From positions 62,001-126,000 of the forward strand of contig CAKVNM010000003.1 of the NCBI GenBank assembly GCA_934777505.1: 64,000 nucleotides of DNA, in the 5' to 3' direction. Under the pieces are notes generated by a model that saw only the letters and a list, made by a program, of their open reading frames with translations, did not search any database and had not been told where the DNA came from. Numbering within the stretch: position 1 is the first letter of the stretch; each line of letters begins with the position of its first letter. Source of the DNA: an uncultured Clostridia bacterium. GTDB lineage: Bacteria > Bacillota > Clostridia > Christensenellales > UBA1242. Position numbers and translations under genes: made by a program. Below, one piece after another: positions 16,070 through 24,716 of this stretch.

Positions 16070-16375
16070 ATGGTTTCAAGAGTAACAGTTTTAAGCAAGT
16101 TTTATTGCGTTAGCAAAGTTGTTGACAAGAAAGAAAAAATTATCATTAGATTTCAACACAAGGAAGATGCCTACAAAACTTTTGAATGGCTAAATCAAAA
16201 TTGTGATGGCGTGTATAAGTACAGGGTTATAACTCTAACAGGCGAAAACTATCTTGACTTTTACACAAATGAAAAAGCATATCTTTGCAGTGGTTTTGAA
16301 GAATTTTTGCGTTTGCAAGAAGACCCAAAATATAGAGAGCCAAGAAAAGTGCAAGAAGATAGTTTGGAAAACTAA
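16070..16375 (+). CDS. Unknown small protein
   Basis: 101 residues, ATG preceded by a TTAGGTGA SD-like site. The predicted fold alternates strands and helices (VTVLSKFYCV, KEKIIIRFQ, DAYKTFEWLN), which could be a small alpha/beta domain, but no family is recognised. It is the second gene of a two-gene unit with 15593-16051 and ends at a bidirectional terminator. Confidence 0.65.
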   Translation: MVSRVTVLSKFYCVSKVVDKKEKIIIRFQHKEDAYKTFEWLNQNCDGVYKYRVITLTGENYLDFYTNEKAYLCSGFEEFLRLQEDPKYREPRKVQEDSLEN

Positions 16376-16388
16376 TCTTATGAATTAA

Positions 16389-16418
16389 TAAAAAATGACC
16401 AGTTTTGGTCATTTTTTG
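16389..16418. terminator. Bidirectional terminator
   Basis: AAAAATGACCA / TGGTCATTTTTT with a 4-nt loop between two convergent genes; T tracts on both strands. Confidence 0.85.
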
Positions 16419-16445
16419 TTTATGCCTATTTTTTTATGTTTTAAG

Positions 16446-17672
16446 TTACTTTTTTGCAACTTTTAGTTCCATTCTTAAAATGTCGCCAATGTGGAAAGGA
16501 ATATCGCTTTCAAAGTACAATTTTTGCTGAACTTTGTTTGCAACTTCAACTTTTTCGCCGTTTTCGTCTTTCAAATTGCTTAGAACTATCTTCTTGTTAA
16601 AGTAGTCGTTTGGAGAAAGAATTTCCAAAGTGTCTGTGTTTTCAAAACGGTTGCGTTGTTCGATTTCCACTTTTCCGCCTTCAACATTTGTCACGATTGC
16701 AACAAAGTCGTGCGACTGAGCAGTTCTGCTGGTTTCAAGGTTTTCCTTGTTGTCTGCGTGAAGATAAAATCCAGTGGTGTATTTTCTGTGACTTGTTTTT
16801 GTTAATTCTTCAATCAAAGATTTTGGGCAAACATAATTGCTTTTTTCTTTTAACGCCAAGTCTAACGCTCTACGATATGCGTTAACGACTGTGGCAACAT
16901 AGTAAGGCGACTTCATTCTGCCTTCAATTTTAAAACTTGTAACACCAATATCAATCAACTTGTTCAAGTATTCAATCATGCAAAGGTCTTTGCTGTTCAA
17001 AATGTATGTTCCACGATTATCTTCTTGCACTTCGTATTCGTCTTCTTTGTTTTGAGCCTTAATAGAGTAGCACCAACGGCACGCCTGAACGCACTCTCCG
17101 TGATTGCTATCTCTGCCAGTCATGTAGTTGGAAAGTAGACATCTGCCAGAATAACTGATGCACATTGCACCATGCACAAAAGTTTCGATTTCAATATCTT
17201 CTGGAATGCTGTCTTTTATCTCCTTGATTTCTTCAAACGAAAGTTCTCTTGCCAAAACTAGTCTTTTAACACCCATATCAACAAAGAATTTTGCTGAATA
17301 TTTGTTTGTAATGTTTGCTTGTGTGCTAACATGAATATCAAGATTTGGGGCAACTTCTCTAATGAGTTTTATAATTCCAACATCGGCAACGATAACTGCG
17401 TCAACACCAATCTTGTCAAGATACAAAATGTAATCTTTCATGTGCTCAAAGTCGTTGTTGTGTGCCAAGATATTCATTGTAACATACGCTTTTTTGCCAA
17501 GACTGTGGGCATAGTTAACCGACTCAACAAGTTCATCTTCTTCAAAGTTTCCAGCAAATGCTCTTAGTCCATAACTCTTGCCAGCAAAGTAGCAAGCGTC
17601 AGCGCCAAAGTAAAAAGCGGTTTTTAATTTTTCCATATTGCCAGCGGGGGCGAGTAATTCAATTTTGTTCAT
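16446..17672 (-). CDS. trhP: Peptidase U32-family tRNA hydroxylation protein (TrhP/YrrO-like)
   Basis: 408 residues. It starts MNKIELLAPAGNMEKLKTA, the U32 N-terminus, and holds the family signature ETFVHGAMCISYSGRCLLSNY followed by clustered cysteines in GECVQACRWC and a C-terminal beta-barrel. TrhP-type members hydroxylate the wobble uridine of certain tRNAs to ho5U34, using prephenate as oxygen-derived cofactor source in studied systems. The older name is collagenase-like peptidase. An AAAGGAG SD site precedes the ATG. The gene follows trmR by 14 nt on the same strand, and the pair is the same as in Bacillus, which supports the tRNA role over proteolysis. Only one U32 paralogue is present here. 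Confidence 0.8.
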   Translation of the reverse strand: MNKIELLAPAGNMEKLKTAFYFGADACYFAGKSYGLRAFAGNFEEDELVESVNYAHSLGKKAYVTMNILAHNNDFEHMKDYILYLDKIGVDAVIVADVGIIKLIREVAPNLDIHVSTQANITNKYSAKFFVDMGVKRLVLARELSFEEIKEIKDSIPEDIEIETFVHGAMCISYSGRCLLSNYMTGRDSNHGECVQACRWCYSIKAQNKEDEYEVQEDNRGTYILNSKDLCMIEYLNKLIDIGVTSFKIEGRMKSPYYVATVVNAYRRALDLALKEKSNYVCPKSLIEELTKTSHRKYTTGFYLHADNKENLETSRTAQSHDFVAIVTNVEGGKVEIEQRNRFENTDTLEILSPNDYFNKKIVLSNLKDENGEKVEVANKVQQKLYFESDIPFHIGDILRMELKVAKK

Positions 17673-17686
17673 ATTTTCTCCTTTTG

Positions 17687-18334
17687 TTATTTAGTATATA
17701 CTTTTGGTTTTGTGATTGCAACACCTTCGCCAATTTTGTAAATTTTTGTGTCGTACTTGTTGGTGTCTAACACAACTTCTAGGTATTTTCTAAGGTTCAT
17801 AATCATTGTGCGGTGTTTGTGAATAACTTTTTCCGTGCTGTCAACTTTGTTCAAAAACAAAACATCGTCTGCAAAGATTACTCCACCTAGGCTAAGCATT
17901 TTTTCCAAAAAGTTCAAGTATTTTAAGTATTGACCTTTTGGTCCGTCAAGAAATATAAAGTCAAACTTTTTGTTTTGCTCCGCTAGCGATTTTATTACTT
18001 CAAAAGCATCGCCAAGAATTTGATTAACCCTTTCTTGCTCGCCAAATTTTTCAAAATTTTGTTTTGCAAGAGTGTAGTTTTGTGGGCTAAGCTCTATGGT
18101 TGTCAAAGTGCAATCTTTTAATGTTTTCAAAACGATGAGTCCAGAGTAGCCAATCGCAGTGCCGATTTCTAGCACTCGTTTTGGATTATAGAGCCTAAGA
18201 TTTTCAATCAAAAATCTTGCGGTGTCGTCAAGCACGACTGGTATAAAGTTTTGCCTTGCAAAAACCCTTATCTCGTCAATCTGTGACAAAATTTCGGGGT
18301 AGGAAGTTGTAGGATAATAAGTTTCTATATTCAT
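17687..18334 (-). CDS. trmR: tRNA 5-hydroxyuridine methyltransferase (TrmR-like, class I SAM O-methyltransferase)
   Basis: 215 residues of the small O-methyltransferase (COMT-like) fold. VLEIGTAIGYSGL is the SAM-binding loop (about residue 55), LTTIELSP supplies the acidic ribose contact, and KFDFIFLDGPKGQY holds the metal-binding aspartate. In Bacillus the homologue TrmR (YrrM) methylates ho5U34 to mo5U34, and it is encoded next to trhP as here. A minus-strand extended -10 TG-A-TATAAT lies at 18353-18361 and a GGTGA SD site precedes the ATG. The functional call rests partly on the neighbour gene; other substrates are possible. Confidence 0.75.
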   Translation of the reverse strand: MNIETYYPTTSYPEILSQIDEIRVFARQNFIPVVLDDTARFLIENLRLYNPKRVLEIGTAIGYSGLIVLKTLKDCTLTTIELSPQNYTLAKQNFEKFGEQERVNQILGDAFEVIKSLAEQNKKFDFIFLDGPKGQYLKYLNFLEKMLSLGGVIFADDVLFLNKVDSTEKVIHKHRTMIMNLRKYLEVVLDTNKYDTKIYKIGEGVAITKPKVYTK

Positions 18335-18467
18335 TTTTTCACCAACTAGATGATTATATCATAAACATTAAAGAATTGAAAATATTTTCTAAATTATTAT
18401 TCAAACTATAAAAAAGCGAATTTTTTGTTAAAAAATCAATATTTTTGCATAAAAATTAAAATGAGTA

Positions 18468-18505
18468 TTGACAAAAACAAAAAAAGAGTGTACTCTTATA
18501 GAGTA
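18468..18505 (+). promoter_or_regulatory. Promoter with palindrome, upstream of the acidic membrane protein
   Basis: TTGACA at 18468-18473 is followed, at normal spacing, by the palindrome TACTCT-TAT-AGAGTA (18491-18505), which would cover the -10 region. Confidence 0.5.
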
Positions 18506-18539
18506 TAAAAAATACTTTACACAAATTTTGGAGGAAAAA

Positions 18540-19748
18540 ATGGGTACAGCAGTATTAAATGTAATTGCAGTTATTGGACTTGTAGCAGTAGCCGCTTTTA
18601 TTATTGTATTTTTGGCAGATTTGCTTCTTTCTGTTATTGATGGAAAGAACGGAATTTTCTTTAAGAGAAAACCAAAAAATGAAAAAGATGAAGTTAAAAC
18701 TTTGGAGATGACAGACGAACTTGAAGCATCACCAAAACTTATCGAAATGAAGCAAGAAGAACCAAAGAAGGTTGAAGGCAATGTTGACCTTGAACTTGCA
18801 GAAAGTGAAAGACTTGCTTTGAGTCAAGCCAACGAAAAAATGGCACAAGAAAACGAAGACTTGAAACAAAGAATCAGTGCTTTGGAAGCAAAACAAGCAG
18901 AAGAAACTCCTGCCGAAGTTGAAGAAGACGATGACGATAGGGAACTTACAGACGAAGAACTAGACAAGATGTATGCAGACCTAATCGCTGATATCAACAA
19001 AGATACAATTGGCGAAGATGACGAAGAAGAAATCATCGAAGAACCAGCAGAAGAAGAAAAGCAAGAAGAACCAGAAGAAAAGGTTGAAGAAGTTGTTGAA
19101 CCAGTAGAAGAACCAAAACAAGACGAAGAAAAACTTGTTCTTGAAAAACAAATCGAAGAACTTAGAAAACAACTTGAACAAGAACAAAACGAAAAAGAAA
19201 CTCTTGCAAAACAACTAGAAGAAAAACCAGAAGTTGTTAGCGAAACAGTAGAAGTTGTTGAAGGCGACACTCTTGAAAGTTTGCTTGCTCAAAAAGCAGA
19301 ACTTGAAGAAAGATTGAAAAACGCTAACAAAGAATTAAAAGCAAACAAGAAAGAGTATATCCCACTTGCTAGAATCAAAAAGACTTTGCAAAATGACGAA
19401 GCAAAACTTAGAAGAAGAGAAGCAATCGTTGCAAAGAAGAAAATTGTTCTATTTGGTGTTACAAACTATGTTGTTGACCCAGAAAAAGAAAAGGAACTAA
19501 GCGAAGACCTTGACCAACTTGAAGCACTAAGACTTTCTGTTCAACACTGCGAAGAAGTTATGGACGAAAACAAGGACAGATATCCACTTCTTGAAAACAC
19601 AAACGCAATTCTAAAAACAACAGTTGCTCACATCAAAGCCGACATTGATGCTATCGACCAAAAGATTGCAAAACTTCAAGGAACAGGCGATGACGCTACA
19701 ACTGGTGCAGACGACACAACTACAACAGATGCAACTCAAAACAACTAA
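18540..19748 (+). CDS. Membrane-anchored acidic coiled-coil protein of unknown function
   Basis: 402 residues from the ATG at 18540, 7 nt after GGAGG. One N-terminal transmembrane helix (about residues 6-30) is followed by a Lys-rich stop-transfer segment (FFKRKPKNEK). A long Glu/Lys-rich region (about 60-270) with repeated EEPEE-type runs comes next, then a helical C-terminal region (YIPLARIKK onward) and a Thr/Asp tail. The positive residues after the helix predict a cytoplasmic bulk. The layout resembles a cytoskeletal or division scaffold, but there is no recognisable family. It is monocistronic, ending at a strong terminator, convergent with the patatin gene. Confidence 0.7.
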   Translation: MGTAVLNVIAVIGLVAVAAFIIVFLADLLLSVIDGKNGIFFKRKPKNEKDEVKTLEMTDELEASPKLIEMKQEEPKKVEGNVDLELAESERLALSQANEKMAQENEDLKQRISALEAKQAEETPAEVEEDDDDRELTDEELDKMYADLIADINKDTIGEDDEEEIIEEPAEEEKQEEPEEKVEEVVEPVEEPKQDEEKLVLEKQIEELRKQLEQEQNEKETLAKQLEEKPEVVSETVEVVEGDTLESLLAQKAELEERLKNANKELKANKKEYIPLARIKKTLQNDEAKLRRREAIVAKKKIVLFGVTNYVVDPEKEKELSEDLDQLEALRLSVQHCEEVMDENKDRYPLLENTNAILKTTVAHIKADIDAIDQKIAKLQGTGDDATTGADDTTTTDATQNN

Positions 19749-19760
19749 TATGATTAAATA

Positions 19761-19793
19761 AAAATAACCACACTTTTTGTGGTTATTTTTTTG
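19761..19793 (+). terminator. Terminator after the acidic membrane protein
   Basis: AAAATAACCACA / TGTGGTTATTTT arms, then T residues. Confidence 0.88.
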
Positions 19794-19810
19794 TGTGCTA
19801 TGTGCTATTA

Positions 19811-19838
19811 AAAAAAGAGCAAATCATGCTCTTTTTTA
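19811..19838 (-). terminator. Terminator of the patatin gene
   Basis: AAAAAGAGCA / TGCTCTTTTT arms; on the minus strand the hairpin begins at the patatin stop codon and ends in a T run. Confidence 0.8.
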
Positions 19839-20717
19839 TAACTTTACGCTTTCTTCTTCGTTTTCTTGTAAGATTTTTTGCTTGTTTCGGTTGAATAGTC
19901 TTGACCAAAATCCCGGCGTTTTTTCAAGTTTTAGTAGTTGCTTGATTTGTGGCATGAGTGACTTGGTTAACTTATAGCCTTCGTCAATCATTTCCATGTA
20001 GCCTTCCGTGCTTTTTGGGCTAAACTTTTCAAGGTCGGGTTCAATAACAAGATTGGAGTAGAGTCTGCCGTTAAGGGAATTGTTTTTCATTGATATAAAC
20101 AGTGATGCCATAAACACATCAACAAACCCTTTGCTTTGTGTTCCGCTACCTCTTGAAGCATTAACATCAACCGAAATAATTATATCACAACCATTGGTTT
20201 TTAAAATATCTGCTGGAATGTTGTTTCGTGTTCCGCCGTCAATTAATCTAAATTTGCCGTAGTCAAGTGGAGTGAACACACCGGGGAACGCACAACTGCC
20301 AGCAACCGCTTTTGCAACGCTTCCTGTTGTGATTCTAAGTTCGTTTCCGCTGTTTAAATCTGTTGCAACAACTGTGAGTGGCGTTTTGAGTTCGTCAAAA
20401 TGCACATCGCCGATTGAACTCTTGATTATGTTTTGAATACCGTCTGTTTTGTTGTTGAGTGGCAAAAAGTTTTTTAAAATATCTTTCTTTTTCAAATTTT
20501 TAGCAATTTCTATCATTTCGCTAGAAGTTAGCCCATAGGCATACAAAGCACCAATCAAACTGCCTGCACTTGTGCCAGCAATTTCGTCAACGGTTATGCC
20601 TTCTTCTTCAAACGCTTTTATAACGCCAATATGTCCAAAGCCTCTTGCTCCACCGCCTCCAAAGGCAATTCCCACTTTGAGCTTTGTTCGTTTTGTTTTT
20701 ACTGTCTTCATTTTCAT
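19836..20717 (-). CDS. Patatin-like phospholipase (RssA/NTE family)
   Basis: 293 residues from the ATG at 20717. GGGGARG (residues 20-26) is the oxyanion loop, GTSAG (48-52) carries nucleophile S50, and LIDGG later supplies the catalytic aspartate of the Ser-Asp dyad. These residues predict an active lipid acyl hydrolase; bacterial RssA-type proteins are cytoplasmic or membrane-associated with unclear substrates. The start is chosen because a minus-strand TATAAT (20725-20730) ends 7 nt upstream with TTGTTT at 17-nt spacing, making this another apparent leaderless mRNA; no SD site is present. A slightly longer frame would overlap the promoter. It is a single gene. Confidence 0.87.
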   Translation of the reverse strand: MKMKTVKTKRTKLKVGIAFGGGGARGFGHIGVIKAFEEEGITVDEIAGTSAGSLIGALYAYGLTSSEMIEIAKNLKKKDILKNFLPLNNKTDGIQNIIKSSIGDVHFDELKTPLTVVATDLNSGNELRITTGSVAKAVAGSCAFPGVFTPLDYGKFRLIDGGTRNNIPADILKTNGCDIIISVDVNASRGSGTQSKGFVDVFMASLFISMKNNSLNGRLYSNLVIEPDLEKFSPKSTEGYMEMIDEGYKLTKSLMPQIKQLLKLEKTPGFWSRLFNRNKQKILQENEEESVKL

Positions 20718-20805
20718 ATATATTATTATATAATATTTGCAAAACGAAAACAATATTTTTTCAAAAAAATTTTTGAGTTATTAGCAAATTAGTTTTATTT
20801 AATGT

Positions 20806-20835
20806 TTGACAAAATATGACACTTTTATCTAAACT
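20806..20835 (+). promoter_or_regulatory. Promoter of the ComEC-like hydrolase gene
   Basis: TTGACA, 18-nt spacer, TAAACT; TTTTAGGAG SD site follows. Confidence 0.65.
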
Positions 20836-20851
20836 ATTTTAGGAGAAATTT

Positions 20852-21979
20852 ATGGCAAAGAAAAAATCAAAGAAAAAGGTTTTATATTTTAGCATCAGCA
20901 GACTTATTGTGTTTTTAGTTATTAGTGCAATACTTTGCGGTGCGTTTTTCATATTCAAAAATGATATCGACAAAGCAATCAACGGCAAAGATATTCTAAC
21001 GAGTGTCGACACTCTCAGTCATGACGGACTTTTGGTTCACTATATTGATGTTGGTCAAGCGGACTGCATTGCGATTGAGTTTCCAGATGGCAAAAAGATG
21101 CTAATTGATTCTGGCTCAACCGATAGCACAAAGCAAATGGTTTCCTACATCAACAAAAATATTTTTGACCAGCCAGACGAAGAAAAAGTTTTCGATTATG
21201 TTTTGCTAACTCACAGTGACGAAGACCACTGCGGTGGAATGCCAATGATTTTTGAAGAATATCAAGTCAACAATGTTTTTAGACCACAGATTTACATAAA
21301 CAGTGAAGATATGGCAAAAGACTCAAACTCAGCAACCAATGGATTAATCAAAGATACAAATATTTATCGCAGAACAATCAATGCAATGTACGCCGAACCA
21401 AACTGCAATGTTTTCTTTACGGTTATGGATTTGATGAATACCACTCAAAAAATTTGTGCTAACACAAGCGATAATTACTACGAGTTTGAATTTTACTCTC
21501 CAACCAAAAATGTTTATAACAATGTTAACACATACTCTCCAATCATGACGCTAACTTATAGCGGAAAGGTGTTTATGTTCACAGGTGATGCAACGACTGC
21601 TAGCGAAACCGAAGCACTAGAAAGCAACTTACCAAAAGTTGATGTGCTAAAAGTTGGTCACCACGGAAGTACAACTTCGTCATCGCAAAAATTCTTGAAC
21701 AAAATCTTGCCAACTTATGCAATAATCCAAGTTGGAAAAGACAACAGTTATGGTCACCCAAAGCAAGAAATTGTTGACAGGCTTACAAACATTGGAGCAA
21801 GAATTTATCGCACCGATATCAATCAAAATATTGTTGCAGTGGTTGATGGTTCGGGCTCGCTTATGGTGGTGGCTGATATAGGCAATAAAATTAATGTTAT
21901 ATACTTTCTACTAGGTGCAGAAATCATAATTGTTTATTTTAGTTTTTTTGTTCCGTACAAAATTAAAAAACAGGCATAG
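20852..21979 (+). CDS. Membrane-anchored ComEC/Rec2-type metallo-beta-lactamase-fold hydrolase
   Basis: 375 residues. Lys-rich start, a transmembrane helix at about 12-34, then an extracytoplasmic metallo-beta-lactamase domain. That domain carries HYIDVGQADC, LIDSGS, the metal motif LTHSDEDHCGG (HxDxDH), FTGDA and KVGHHGS. A second transmembrane helix lies at about 345-365. This matches the standalone hydrolase domain of ComEC-like proteins, without the ComEC channel. Such proteins are predicted secreted or surface nucleases or phosphodiesterases; the substrate is not known. An ideal SD site supports the start. A terminator follows the stop codon. Confidence 0.85.
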   Translation: MAKKKSKKKVLYFSISRLIVFLVISAILCGAFFIFKNDIDKAINGKDILTSVDTLSHDGLLVHYIDVGQADCIAIEFPDGKKMLIDSGSTDSTKQMVSYINKNIFDQPDEEKVFDYVLLTHSDEDHCGGMPMIFEEYQVNNVFRPQIYINSEDMAKDSNSATNGLIKDTNIYRRTINAMYAEPNCNVFFTVMDLMNTTQKICANTSDNYYEFEFYSPTKNVYNNVNTYSPIMTLTYSGKVFMFTGDATTASETEALESNLPKVDVLKVGHHGSTTSSSQKFLNKILPTYAIIQVGKDNSYGHPKQEIVDRLTNIGARIYRTDINQNIVAVVDGSGSLMVVADIGNKINVIYFLLGAEIIIVYFSFFVPYKIKKQA

Positions 21980-22001
21980 AATATAGTTTTCTATGCTTTT
22001 T
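21974..22001 (+). terminator. Terminator after the ComEC-like gene
   Basis: GCATAGAA / TTCTATGC arms, then TTTTT; it overlaps the stop codon. Confidence 0.82.
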
Positions 22002-22099
22002 GTTGTAAAAAACTTGCTTTCTAAAACAAATATCTATTTTGTTGCTAAAAAAGTTATAAAATGATATTATTTGATTAAGAATAATTTTAGGAGTTCACA

Positions 22100-22597
22100 T
22101 TGAAAAAAAACATCACCATACTTTGCAATTCGCAGAACTTTAAAAAAAGAGTAGCAAAAAATCTTGCTGACCAACTTGATATGCTCTATGCCGACTTAGA
22201 GCAAATTTTGGAATACAACATGATTAATGACGATATGCTTGAAAAGGCAGGCCAACAGTATTTTGACGAAAACGAAAAGTCCACCCTAAAAAATGTGGCA
22301 AACTACGAAAATACGGTCATTACTCTAGATTTTTCAACACTCAACAAAGAAAATAATGCCGAAATTTTAAGGCAAAGCACTTTGGTTATATATCTTTCTT
22401 TGGAACATAATATTTTTGAGAGTTTAAATGTTAGCGAAAATGACAAAAATTTGGCTAGTATCAACCAAATTGTGTATGCCGACCGAGATAAACTTTTGCG
22501 CTCCTTTGCAGACATAACGGTTGATGTTTCCAAGGTGGACATAAACTTGGTAACTCAGCAAATAATGCTGTCCATTCAGCAGTATTTTGAAAAATAA
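22100..22597 (+). CDS. Degenerate shikimate-kinase-like protein lacking the P-loop
   Basis: 165 residues, TTG start 7 nt after a TAGGAG SD site. The order of elements follows shikimate kinase: an initial strand (NITILC), a helix with RVAKNLADQLDM, a YADLEQILEY element in place of FVDTDELIE, and a GQQYFDENEKSTL element in place of GE.YFR..E...L. STLVIYLSLE and a late ADITVDVSK complete the core. However, the GxxGxGKS loop is replaced by CNSQNFKK and the GGG motif is absent, so ATP and shikimate binding should be lost. It is 9 nt upstream of the transketolase gene and probably co-transcribed. I infer a pseudoenzyme with regulatory or structural function; homology rests on pattern, not on a search. 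Confidence 0.55.
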   Translation: MKKNITILCNSQNFKKRVAKNLADQLDMLYADLEQILEYNMINDDMLEKAGQQYFDENEKSTLKNVANYENTVITLDFSTLNKENNAEILRQSTLVIYLSLEHNIFESLNVSENDKNLASINQIVYADRDKLLRSFADITVDVSKVDINLVTQQIMLSIQQYFEK

Positions 22598-22606
22598 TGG
22601 AGAATT

Positions 22607-24559
22607 ATGGAAAAACTAACCGTCAATAATCTTAGACTTCTTTCGCTATACGAAATTGAAAACGCTAATTCTGGCCATCCCGGAATCAGTTTGTCTTCCG
22701 CTCCAATTTTATATTCTTTATATGGCAATATAATGAACTATTCCACGCAAGATGACAAAAACATTTTCAGGGATAGGTTCGTTTTTTCTGCGGGTCATGG
22801 CAGTAGCGTTTTATATGCAACTTTGCACCTTTTTGGGTTTGATGTTAGTGCTGACGACTTAAAACAATTTAGAAAACTTGGCTCAGTCACCACTGGTCAC
22901 CCAGAATATAACAAAACAGCAGGTGTGGATTGCTCAACTGGCGCTCTTGGGCAGGGACTAGCAAATGCGGTTGGTATGGCGATTGCAGAAAAGTATTTTG
23001 AAGCCACCTTTAATAAACCAGACATAAAACTTTTTGATAGCAAAATTTATTGCTTGGTTGGCGATGGCTGTTTGATGGAAGGAATTAGTTACGAAGCAAA
23101 CAGTATTGCTGGCAACTTAAATCTTGACAATCTTGTTGTAATATATGATTGCAACAAACGAACGATTGACGGAAATATTGATATCACTTGGACGGAGGAC
23201 ATAAAAAAGCGTTTTGAAGCAGTCAATTTTGATGTTTTTGAAGTGCTTGACGGCAACGATAGTAACGAAATCACTCAGCAGATTTTAAAAGCAAAAAATT
23301 CCAAAAAGCCAGCACTTATTGTCGTTAACACAATTCTTGGATTTGGAAGTGAACTTGCGGACAACTCGCTTGTTCATAGCAAGCCACTTTCGCTTGAACA
23401 GATAGAAGTTGTAAAGCAAAATCTTAATATAGATGTTCAGCCATTTGAAATTTTGGAGCAGGTTAAAACTCATGTAGAACTACTCAAAGAACAAACAAAA
23501 AATCGTTTTCAAAATCAAATGTTGCTTCTTGAAGATTACAAACAAAAGTACCCAAAAGACTACGAAGCATTGCTCAACTTTTTAAATTATGCCTACAACG
23601 AAAAAGCAATCAAACAAATCAAAAACTTTGCAAGGCAAAAAAGTTGTTCCTTAAAAGAAATTAATCACGAACTTTTCAGTGCGTTCAGGATTAAAAATTT
23701 TATCGGTGGCTCGGCAGATGTCGAAACCAGCACAAAAATGTTCAACAAGTTTGACGATGTCTTTTCCAAGGAGAACTATCAAGGCAAACGAATCTGTTAT
23801 GGCGTTAGGGAGCACGCAATGGCGGGCATTTCCAACGGGATTGCACTTTTTGGCGGACTGGAAGCCTACGCCAACTGCTTTTTGTCGTTTTATGACTATC
23901 TAAAACCATCGCTTAGAATGACGGCTCTCATGAATTTGCCCGTCTTGTATGTTCTAAACAATGACGGCTTGTCGAGTAGTCAAAATGGTCCAACTCATCA
24001 ACCTTTTGAACATCTTGCCGAGTTAAGACATATTCCAAATTTGACCGTTTTTAGACCATACAACCAAGAAGAACTTAAATGTGCATACATTCACTTTTTA
24101 AAGACAAAAACGCCTTGTGTGATTGTTCTTGGCTCGCTGGAATACGAAACAAAATCAAGTTTGCTAAAAGATTGTGCCTGTGGTGGCTATGTTTTGGAAA
24201 GATTTGGCTCAGCAAGCAAAGTAACGCTTGTGTCTAGTGGGAAAGATGTTGATTTGGCGTTGAAAACTGCTTCAAAACTTCACGAAAACGGAGTGTCCGT
24301 CAAGGTTGTTAGTATGCCGTCAACTAGTGTTTTTGATAGCCAGCCAGATAGTTACAAATCCCGTGTGCTTGGCAAGAAAAATCACATTTTTACTATCGAA
24401 ACTGCTAGCACTTTTGGACTGCAAAAGTATTGCAAAAAAGGCATGAGTTTTGGGATTAACTCGTTTGGTGAATGTGGAAGCCCAAGCGACCTTGAAGAAC
24501 ATTTTGGACTAACTCCAACTAATCTTTGCAAAAAAATCTTAAATTTTTTGAAAAAATAG
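22607..24559 (+). CDS. tkt: Transketolase
   Basis: 650 residues, close to the usual transketolase length. The thiamine diphosphate domain shows NSGHPGISLS, VFSAGHGSSVLYA, TGALGQGLANAVGMAIAEK and the cofactor motif GDGCLMEGISYEA. The second half has GVREHAMAGISNGIALFGG and the C-terminal domain. It interconverts pentose- and hexose-phosphate pathway sugars in the cytoplasm. A GGAGA SD site precedes the ATG, and the gene shares an operon with the shikimate-kinase-like gene upstream. Some loops differ from the E. coli type (the segment after the PP domain is shortened), but the catalytic motifs are intact. Confidence 0.92.
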   Translation: MEKLTVNNLRLLSLYEIENANSGHPGISLSSAPILYSLYGNIMNYSTQDDKNIFRDRFVFSAGHGSSVLYATLHLFGFDVSADDLKQFRKLGSVTTGHPEYNKTAGVDCSTGALGQGLANAVGMAIAEKYFEATFNKPDIKLFDSKIYCLVGDGCLMEGISYEANSIAGNLNLDNLVVIYDCNKRTIDGNIDITWTEDIKKRFEAVNFDVFEVLDGNDSNEITQQILKAKNSKKPALIVVNTILGFGSELADNSLVHSKPLSLEQIEVVKQNLNIDVQPFEILEQVKTHVELLKEQTKNRFQNQMLLLEDYKQKYPKDYEALLNFLNYAYNEKAIKQIKNFARQKSCSLKEINHELFSAFRIKNFIGGSADVETSTKMFNKFDDVFSKENYQGKRICYGVREHAMAGISNGIALFGGLEAYANCFLSFYDYLKPSLRMTALMNLPVLYVLNNDGLSSSQNGPTHQPFEHLAELRHIPNLTVFRPYNQEELKCAYIHFLKTKTPCVIVLGSLEYETKSSLLKDCACGGYVLERFGSASKVTLVSSGKDVDLALKTASKLHENGVSVKVVSMPSTSVFDSQPDSYKSRVLGKKNHIFTIETASTFGLQKYCKKGMSFGINSFGECGSPSDLEEHFGLTPTNLCKKILNFLKK

Positions 24560-24587
24560 TGCATAAAGTTGAATTTTTGGCACATTC

Positions 24588-24716
24588 TATAATTGTACCT
24601 GATTGATAAAGGTTATTCGATAGAATAAAATTGTTAATGACATCAGTTGTTAATTTATCATTTTTATCACTTGGGTGCTGAGAAACTCCTGTGGCAAGTT
24701 AGCCACAGGTTTTTCG
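24588..24716 (+). ncRNA. Candidate small RNA between tkt and truA
   Basis: A TATAAT at 24588-24593 followed ~115 nt later by a strong terminator (CCTGTGGC / GCCACAGG plus T run, 24688-24714) delimits a possible short transcript starting near 24600. Internal complementarity (GATAAA near 24604 with TTTATC near 24655) supports some folding. The -35 is weak, so the same terminator may simply serve tkt. Confidence 0.3.
24684..24714 (+). terminator. Terminator downstream of tkt
   Basis: Eight-base GC-rich arms CCTGTGGC / GCCACAGG with a 6-nt loop and a T tract, 125 nt after the tkt stop. Confidence 0.85.

Noticed and set aside
18824..19270. 148-codon Ser-rich frame antisense to the acidic protein gene
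   Set aside because: It is the mirror of GAA/GAAG codon runs on the other strand; low-complexity Ser/Phe composition and no initiation signals.
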